Source of the DNA: Dipylidium caninum | Taxonomy: Eukaryota; Platyhelminthes; Cestoda; Cyclophyllidea; Dipylidiidae | Direction of reading: 5' to 3' | DNA length: 64,000 nt | Assembly: GCA_017562135.1 (NCBI GenBank) | Contig: QEYB01000956.1 | Span: 62,001 to 126,000, forward strand | In this document: positions 55,894 to 64,000 of the stretch, one piece after another | Numbering within the stretch: position 1 is the first letter of the stretch | Layout: each line of letters begins with the position of its first letter | Notes under the pieces: generated by a model | Databases searched by the model: none | The model's input: the letters and a program-made list of their open reading frames with translations, nothing else | What the model was told of the DNA's origin: nothing | Program-made: the position numbers and the translations under genes

Positions 55894-58604
55894 AGAAATA
55901 TCGATTTTATACGCCAGTCTTACGCCACTCTCCCCTGTGCGTGTCCCCCATCGCAGCCACGGCAGGGGGTGGTGGTGGGGAGACGCGTCCCAAATCGATC
56001 CCTCTACGTCGGCACACTCGCACTGCCGCTCCTTCACACAAACCCCTCAAACCCGCCCTCGCTCTTCTCCTTCAAGCGAACGTTCATGCTGTGTACAGCA
56101 TTGAACGCTTCCTCCAAATCACCCCACCGTCCCAAACTCACGCAAGCATGCAACTACTATGACAGGCGCCTTGCGTCTCTCCTCATATAACTCTCCTTGA
56201 TAGGAAGAGGGTGTCACCGGCACAATTATGTCCACACAATTTTGTTTGTATCATCATGACAACAAATTGAGACTGTCACACAGTCCAGCATGTCCTTACT
56301 CTTTCCCCTTGCCGCATTGCACACACGCCTGAGGAGTTGTCACCGAAGGAATGGCCAGTGTGAGGAGAGGTGATTCAAACGCTTCCTGGTCGATGCCGCC
56401 GACCTATACTGCCTCGTGGCCTTGGAATTTGCCAAAGTGATTTACGACGGTGAATCACCCGTGTTGCATAGTCCCCCTCTCCACCATACGCTGGCGGTGA
56501 CATTAGTAACGGAGCGTGGACAAAGGGTGGGCCACGTACTGAAAACAAGCGCTACTCCAGGCTGCCCACTCGCACTCGCCTCATCACCCTCACTCCCAAC
56601 ACTTCGCGCAGAATTCGGCAGTCCGGTGGACTCCACTCTTGTAATCGTTTCGCGCCGACGTGTGGGGAAATGTGAGGCGACGCATCCACGTCAGATCTGC
56701 CGACGCCGCGTGAGGCGATGTCCCCGACCCTGCTGTTGTGTTAGAAAGCGTTCTCACTGCAAGTGCGGCAATCACAAAGTGGGTCTAATCCTAGGCTGCA
56801 TTTAATGGTGGCATGCACACAGCAAGGATGCCTACAACCGGGGCGTCGTTGCACCAAACCGGGTCTAAATAACCACACCCATGCCAGGTTCACGTCTATC
56901 TCTGGGGTGAATGTGTATGCGATGTTGATGCTGACGCTGACGGCGACTGCGACTGCGACTGGGGCAGCTAGCGCAGTAGGGTTCACAACTGACGGCATGT
57001 TCGCGTGCTAGCGGTAATATATCACGGAAAGCAGCGAATGCCTGCCATGTGACGGTCACCGGTCGGGAGTGCGGGTAGTCCAGCGTCAGGAGTTAGGAGT
57101 TTGTTAAGTTCACTCTGTCGTGGGTGTGGTTCTGGACTCCTCGATGGCTGGCAGCAGAGGGCAGCGAGTTAGTGGAAGCCACACACATCTATTAATGAAT
57201 GGTGCCAAAGTTTCGTCATAAGAGAGGGTGTGAAACAACCGGGCGTGAAGTCAGTGGAGCTTATCATTAGGGTGTGTTCGCCGACACCTCCACTCACCTC
57301 CATTCATGGATGTGTGTGGCATCCACTAACTCGCTGCCCTCTGCTGCCAGCCATCGAGGAGTCCAGAACCACACCCACGACAGAGTGAACTTAACAAACT
57401 CCTAACTCCTGACGCTGGACTACCCGCACTCCCGACCGGTGACCGTCACATGGCAGGCATTCGCTGCTTTCCGTGATATATTACCGCTAGCACGCGAACA
57501 TGCCGTCAGTTGTGAACCCTACTGCGCTAGCTGCCCCAGTCGCAGTCGCAGTCGCCGTCAGCGTCAGCATCAACATCGCATACACATTCACCCCAGAGAT
57601 AGACGTGAACCTGGCATGGGTGTGGTTATTTAGACCCGGTTTGGTGCAACGACGCCCCGGTTGTAGGCATCCTTGCTGTGTGCATGCCACCATTAAATGC
57701 AGCCTAGGATTAGACCCACTTTGTGATTGCCGCACTTGCAGTGAGAACGCTTTCTAACACAACAGCAGGGTCGGGGACATCGCCTCACGCGGCGTCGGCA
57801 GATCTGACGTGGATGCGTCGCCTCACATTTCCCCACACGTCGGCGCGAAACGATTACAAGAGTGGAGTCCACCGGACTGCCGAATTCTGCGCGAAGTGTT
57901 GGGAGTGAGGGTGATGAGGCGAGTGCGAGTGGGCAGCCTGGAGTAGCGCTTGTTTTCAGTACGTGGCCCACCCTTTGTCCACGCTCCGTTACTAATGTCA
58001 CCGCCAGCGTATGGTGGAGAGGGGGACTATGCAACACGGGTGATTCACCGTCGTAAATCACTTTGGCAAATTCCAAGGCCACGAGGCAGTATAGGTCGGC
58101 GGCATCGACCAGGAAGCGTTTGAATCACCTCTCCTCACACTGGCCATTCCTTCGGTGACAACTCCTCAGGCGTGTGTGCAATGCGGCAAGGGGAAAGAGT
58201 AAGGACATGCTGGACTGTGTGACAGTCTCAATTTGTTGTCATGATGATACAAACAAAATTGTGTGGACATAATTGTGCCGGTGACACCCTCTTCCTATCA
58301 AGGAGAGTTATATGAGGAGAGACGCAAGGCGCCTGTCATAGTAGTTGCATGCTTGCGTGAGTTTGGGACGGTGGGGTGATTTGGAGGAAGCGTTCAATGC
58401 TGTACACAGCATGAACGTTCGCTTGAAGGAGAAGAGCGAGGGCGGGTTTGAGGGGTTTGTGTGAAGGAGCGGCAGTGCGAGTGTGCCGACGTAGAGGGAT
58501 CGATTTGGGACGCGTCTCCCCACCACCACCCCCTGCCGTGGCTGCGATGGGGGACACGCACAGGGGAGAGTGGCGTAAGACTGGCGTATAAAATCGATAT
58601 TTCT
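55894..58604. repeat. Large palindrome: two 1.3-kb inverted arms with a short spacer
   Basis: Every position in the left arm pairs with its complement about an axis at 57249. The left arm is 55894-57176 and the right arm 57322-58604; I found no mismatch or indel where I compared them, including all reading frames in both arms. Inside these limits pairing continues imperfectly to about 57201/57297, leaving a spacer of roughly 95 bases that is not symmetrical. The arms are clearly GC-richer than both flanks and the boundaries are sharp. Open stretches occur in mirror pairs (for example 56416-56805 + and 57693-58082 -), but none resembles a known protein. No flanking target-site duplication is visible. 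It could be a very recent inverted duplication, a foldback-type mobile element, or an assembly artefact. Confidence 0.93.
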
Positions 58605-61117
58605 CTTTCGCATTTGATTATCATTCGCTGCATGCCGACAGCCATTCTGCTGCACTATTAATTTCGCATAAGACACAAATCTACTGGGACAATCGAACGA
58701 AAGCTTTTCCGGATATTATTGCTATCATTTATTGTTATAAATGGCTAAGAGGAGACGTTGGCCCTATCGATCTTGTCAGTTTGCATCTGTTGAATAAATT
58801 TGCCTTCATAACGCTAAAAAATTAACTTAATTTTTCTATTTAATTTTTATCCCATTACTTCAAAGTTGCCCAGAATATCAGCCATGTAACATTTTAATCG
58901 GCTTTGGACCTTGTTCCGTTTCATATCTCATGACCCTTCATTATTTTCGACTCTGACCTTTGGCATTAACGTCGGTCCGAAGGTATCGTGTAGGCCACAC
59001 AGATTAACTTGTTTTGGTACTCTCGTACTTCAAATATGTACTCTCGTATCACATTAGTATATAAAGCAGCAATAAACTAATGGATCACGTTTAAATAGAC
59101 TAGCTCGGTTTATTCAGGTATTTCATTTGCATTTCTGCACAATGTGCATTGTCTGAATAGTTCTATGAAATTTTCATTCGTCGCAATTTATCAGTCGGAG
59201 AGGTCTCACATCGCGATCTGGATTTAACCAACTACTTTGCGCTAACACATCGATAAAACAGTTGACAATAATAAAAAATGAACACTTAGTGAGATGATGC
59301 GTTTGGAAGCGTTTAACCTGACTGGTAGGAAAGAAATAAAGAGAACAATTGCTGAAGCCACTGTATTTTTAATCGTATATGAGCTATCTTTATGTTACAA
59401 GCGGATTTCCTCCTTCTACTTATGTACATTTAGTAGAACCCTTCAGCACTAACAATCACCTGATTCCAGACACTTCAACGCGTTTGAGGTGGATACAACA
59501 GGCTCCCCTCGTGGCAGCGTTGCAGATCCTTGAAAAATTTATTAGTACTGAACTAACATAAACCGTCTTCCGTTATGATCAACGCATAATCTGTGACACA
59601 GCCTCCTGTGAACGGGGAAAAACTCTCTCATTGTTGACGCGAATTGGGAAGAAGTCGACGATGATACTGATTCAATGGCACACACAGCGCGGAGACCAGT
59701 TTCCTAACTTCATTAACAATGGATAGCTGCCGCTGGTACTACCTGGACCACTCCTCTATAGTCGTGGACAATGTGTTCGTGATTAGTGGGAGAGATGAGG
59801 AGAGCATTTCTGGAAGGAGTATGACTACCGACTTTCGTGGATTTAGCGTTCATTACACAATTAAATACTTAAAAACGATAAAACTAGCCATCAGTGAATA
59901 AAAGTTCAACGTTAACAACTGTTTTAAACGCATAAGTGGGTACACATTTCGAAAATTCACCAATTATTTAAATGGGCGAATCAGCTGGCGAAACACACCA
60001 GTCATTCAGACGGCACACTCCTATAGGGTCCTTTAAACTGAGGCACAAGGCTCCCATTTTGACCAGCGGGAAGGATCCCCTGAGTCTGCACAACGTCAGT
60101 TCATTTATTAATACGAATAAATTAGTCTAGTCACTATAAGCAGCAAATAAGTATCATCCTACCATCTTTTCAATACAATTAAATTTGGTTGAAAAACAAC
60201 AGTAAACCAATTTAATTCAGTTCAAAATATATTTCACGACCTCAGACCAAATTTTAGTTTTGAAGTGTGTTCAACTTGGAGGAAGGCCCATGCTGCTTGC
60301 CGAAACCGGTTTGATCCGAATTTATAAAAGTTTTAGAATGATTTGGTTGACAACTATCGTAAAGCAGTACGACCTATCGAGTGCATCAGTCTGTCGTTAC
60401 TTCTATTAGCAAACAACAAAATATTATTTAGCATTCAAAACCTTAGTAGACTGCCTTCTTTGATGATCATATTAACTCACTTCATAACGCAGGAACTCCC
60501 ATGCCTACTTGCTTACAAGCCTTACTTCTGGCACAAATATGACATCCCGCAGCACTTTTGTGACCAACAAACCATTATGGGAACGTGTCGCTTGACTTTC
60601 GTTCCCTACCAATTTCGGTTTCTACACAGAGCCGATAACGCGAACATAGCACGACTCCCCACGCTAATGACCCTGCCGAATATTATCCACAAGAGGGGTT
60701 GAAAGACTGTCAGAATTCGGTAATCTCCCATAGCGAGACTGCCATGATTGCGCTCAGACGTGTGCAGCATTCTTCAAGAAAGATGGGATACAGTGTCGAC
60801 TCATTGCGCTAAGCCATGTGGCACGACAGCCTTACCTGGCTCTACCAATCCTTGTCTGATCACTTTACGAGGTCCACTTAGGGTCCGCGAAACGCCTTGT
60901 AATAACTATTGTGACATTCCGACAATAATGTAACCTTTAAACAAAAAAATGGTTAAGTTGGAGGGAGTAGTTCTAAAGTACAATGAGTAAAAAGGCTTAA
61001 CTTCCTACAAGAAAAGAGTTCCCCTTTATCTGTTCTACGATCATTGCCCAGGATGTAATACATTAAAGCACGGGAAATCCCATATTTATTCAGAACATTC
61101 ACAAAAAAATAACGGTT
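58605..61117. other. Gene-poor 2.5 kb between palindrome and NAF1
   Basis: AT-rich sequence. The longest open stretch (60343-60702, +, about 119 codons) has no recognisable motif, no family likeness and no intron signals, so I do not call it a gene. No repeat or RNA gene seen. Confidence 0.5.
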
Positions 61118-63878
61118 CTATCGTCGCGACGAACGACGACGACCAGATGTCCCGCTTTCAGGGTAGTGTGGATCATATTGGAGGGGGGGATCTCGTGTTG
61201 GTGGGGTACCAGTGGTGAACGCTGGAAACGGTATCGGTTCAATGATTTCCTCAAGGTTGTACAGTTGAGTAGAATATGATTGTGATTGGAAAGACGAATG
61301 AGATGGCATCCGTGGAACCATTAATGGTTGAGGGTAGTCTATAAGGCATGACAAAATCAATTTCCATTGTCGGAAGTATTTCAACACTCACAATTGGGGT
61401 CTATGGGCTGCCATGCTGACACTTGGGTTTGGTGCCAGGTGTATGCCGTCGGGGAGACATTCCACCTAACAGTCTGTGTCAATGGCTGAGGTACGTATTG
61501 CACCCGTTGTTGGGTGATGTAATCCATTTGCTGTGGGCGTACGACGCCCTGAGTTTGTAGATATGATGGTCGCAAAAAGCTACGCCGCGACGACGACGGT
61601 CGTTGACAAATATTTGGAGGATTTGAAACACTAGTATTGACAGTACTAGGACACTGGATACCTCCACGCGTTTTAGTCTGAGCTGTTGGATTATATCCAC
61701 GCGAAAAGGTTAAATGGTTTCCACGGCCCCTAACAGTGGCACTTTGACCTAAAACAGGGAAATGGGCAAAAAAGTCACTAAAAAAATAAGTAAACAACAT
61801 GAGGTTTGACCCACTGAGTAAATCGAACAATTGTAGAAAACCCTCTCGATAGGAAAGAGAATAAAAAATGGGCTAGTTCAAATCACCTTCACTATACAAT
61901 CAAAACTCCAATGGATGATAAAAAGTAAAAAACATTTTCGGGATAAATAAAGCCCAATAACAAGAAAATCGCTCCAACCTTACCTGGCTTATGGCCTCCT
62001 AATGGTCGTTTTCCCATTTGTTTGCGTTTGTAAGCATACTCCTCTTCATCGTCAGAGAATTCTTGTTGCTAAAAAAAAATAAAAATGAGGCACCAACAAC
62101 AGAACTACAGAGAGGAACGAGGTCACAAACATCAGGTGAAAGTTCCCGGTCCAATAAACCAGACGCGTCAGATCCTCGAAGTTTAGATAGTTCAGAACAC
62201 AATATGCGGATACTCAGGTATGGGTCGTCCTCCGCGTACAAAACCTTGTCCCCGACTTTGACCTCCACTTTCAATTTAATCGGCACTGATACAGTCTCGG
62301 CTGCATTTTCCACTTCTTCTATAGTGGTAGCAATGCCAATGGTCTCAACGTTCCCTTTTTCAGCAGAAGAGACAGCCGTTTTACCACTACCAGAAATATT
62401 TCGCGCTTTTGGTAGTTTGGGAGGTGGTTGACGGTTCTCATGAACCACCACGTAATAAGGTGATCTAACTAAGCCGATCGTATCGTACACCTTAAAGCAG
62501 GCAAAAAAAGTGGTATGCTTAAGTATTCAATATAGCTACGCGAGTAAAATCTACTTCACAAACACTTACCTCACCCAATGGTTCTCGATTTTCGAGGTAC
62601 AGAGCGGAACCTCTGTCCAATGCAGGCATATTCGGTAAGGACTCAACTACGACTAAAGATTTCAACATGGGAAACACAGACTTACCACAGCCCTTCAGAA
62701 GGCTTGAAACCTTACCTAGAACTACTAACTTAACATTACTTGACTAGAGAATTTATCAGCTTGGAATTATATAAGTTACTGGAGATTTAGGCAATCGGGG
62801 CACATAGGCCGGATCAATTTCGGAGGTAGATCACACGGTCTCTGCTAAAAATAGGAAAATTGTTACGAATAAATTTGTTTATACGGATTGATGAATATCT
62901 GGCCTCGATACAGGTTTTTTGACCTCTTCCGAGACATCGCTACTGGTGGATAAATCAGATTCAATATCGTGGTCGGAAACGACGTCAGGATTCCGGTAAT
63001 TTTGCTACAAAAAATCAATGAGTGAAATACATTATTGATAAGAACACGTCTACAGTAACAATGATTTAGACAAACCATATTCCAACTACCCAAAAAGCGA
63101 TTTAAACCGAATTATTAAATCATATATATGCAAGAAAGCCCTAAATCAGTATCAAAAGAATACCGAGTCAAGAGATAAATTTCAAATCAAAAACAATCAG
63201 GAGCCCCCATTTTTTAACTTCTAATTCTTAAATGGGTACATAAGGCGATGAAAGCACTGATTGGCATAGACTATTTGTGATCAAATTATAAAATTAACAT
63301 ATGGAAGGGTTAGGAATAAGGACTCACATCCGAAGTAAAGAATGGCAGATGAGTAGCACTCGATTCATTGCTGGAAAAATCAGTTAGGACATCTGGTAGA
63401 CTGAGGTTACTGAAGGTATTGTTTTCAAGCGTAGTGAAATTTGACAGGGCCAAAGAAGTTTCAACCAAAACATCTGGCAGAATCTTTTCTTCATGTGTAG
63501 CCTAGGTACCAGAAAATATAAGATTCGCCAGTAAGACGGTTAAATCGACTTCGTATTTAAGTGGAAGGCATTGACATTTATTTAAAAAATTGATGAAAGA
63601 AAAAATATTAGTGCGTTCAAGGTGATAGTTCCAAGATTTAACCCAGGCAATATACACATTGCGGAGGAAAACGTTCCATTAAAGCAAAGTGGGGTGCCTA
63701 GCGCATTGAAGATAAGTAGATAAGAACAGCAAAAAAGAAACTTGCTACGCATAACAGAAAGTGATTCTAGCTAATCATAAACAGATCATGGAGAAGAAAG
63801 CTATAATTAGTGAAATACAAAGCAGATGCCACCGGATGACAGCACTCCGCCGGAACATTACCAAACCTGTGAATCCAT
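61118..63878 (-). CDS. NAF1: H/ACA ribonucleoprotein assembly factor NAF1
   Basis: Nuclear factor that binds dyskerin/Cbf5 in place of GAR1 during H/ACA snoRNP and telomerase RNP assembly. Exons (minus strand): possibly 63878-63867 (MDSQ), then 63501-63328, 63005-62885, 62715-62686, 62652-62570, 62490-62131, 62068-61984, 61748-61392, 61339-61118. The Gar1/Naf1 core reads KVSSLLKGC, VVVESLPNMPALDRG, EPLGE then VYDTIGLVRSPYYVV, GDKVLYAEDD, LRGSDASG. QQEFSDDEEEYAYKRK follows, as in human NAF1 (GSDAS...FSDDEKE). The C-terminus is Gln-, Pro- and Arg-rich and ends GRRRSSRR. The exon with HESNESSATH-type acidic N-terminal sequence is less certain. Compared with human, about 70 residues are inserted between SPYYVV and VGDKVLY. 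Intron 62685-62653 is only 33 nt. Phases around 63005 do not close unless a T/A run at 63000-63004 is one base too long, and a further exon may lie near 62770-62840. Confidence 0.82.
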
Positions 63879-64000
63879 GCCTTGGTAGGGTCGCAAGGTT
63901 GGGTCGTATTAACGTTGCGAATAACAAATGATTATCATATGACGAATAAAATGTGCAACATACACTTTAGTATGTCTTTGAAATTTTAAGGTATGAAGTT

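Noticed and set aside
56416..58082. Mirror pairs of open stretches up to 129 codons in the palindrome arms
   Set aside because: No recognisable domain, start context or intron signals. GC-rich DNA has fewer stops, and identical reading in both arms is only a result of the inverted duplication.
60343..60702. 119-codon open stretch on the plus strand in the gene-poor region
   Set aside because: Composition looks random, there is no recognisable motif, and no ATG at the beginning of the stretch.

Overview
The window is nuclear eukaryotic DNA, about 40% GC, with intron-rich genes on both strands. Protein similarity, very short introns (33-41 nt) mixed with long ones, a closely spaced same-strand gene pair and decayed mariner-type transposons point to a flatworm, most likely a parasitic one such as a tapeworm. 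The species cannot be fixed from the sequence. All products are called from remembered family sequences; no search was run.

Layout. 11-24200 (+) is the 3' part of a PIEZO mechanosensitive channel, with two mariner-like families in its introns. 25594-28129 (+) is TTC4, a co-chaperone. 29262-37807 (+) is a SAPS-domain regulator of protein phosphatase 6. 38528-40388 (+) is a HERPUD-type ER ubiquitin-like protein. On the minus strand, 44386-43784 is a SOSS-B single-stranded-DNA-binding protein and, only about 90 bases downstream, 43693-41149 is UVSSA of transcription-coupled repair. This spacing suggests a polycistronic pair resolved by trans-splicing. 45719-48330 (+) is a PCMTD-type methyltransferase-like protein. 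52449-49466 (-) is the helicase DDX52, and 54863-53529 (-) is mitochondrial L-threonine 3-dehydrogenase. 55894-58604 is a very large, GC-rich, near-perfect palindrome. 63878-61118 (-) is NAF1, the H/ACA RNP assembly factor.

The genes are mostly housekeeping and do not form one pathway. The one functional cluster is SOSS-B plus UVSSA (DNA repair). The strongest unusual signals are the 2.7-kb palindrome, the SOSS-B/UVSSA pair, a UVSSA that keeps its TFIIH-binding motif but lacks the usual C-terminal zinc domain, the very short introns, and a set of single-base frame breaks in homopolymer runs across five conserved genes. The last pattern looks like residual long-read error in the assembly rather than biology.
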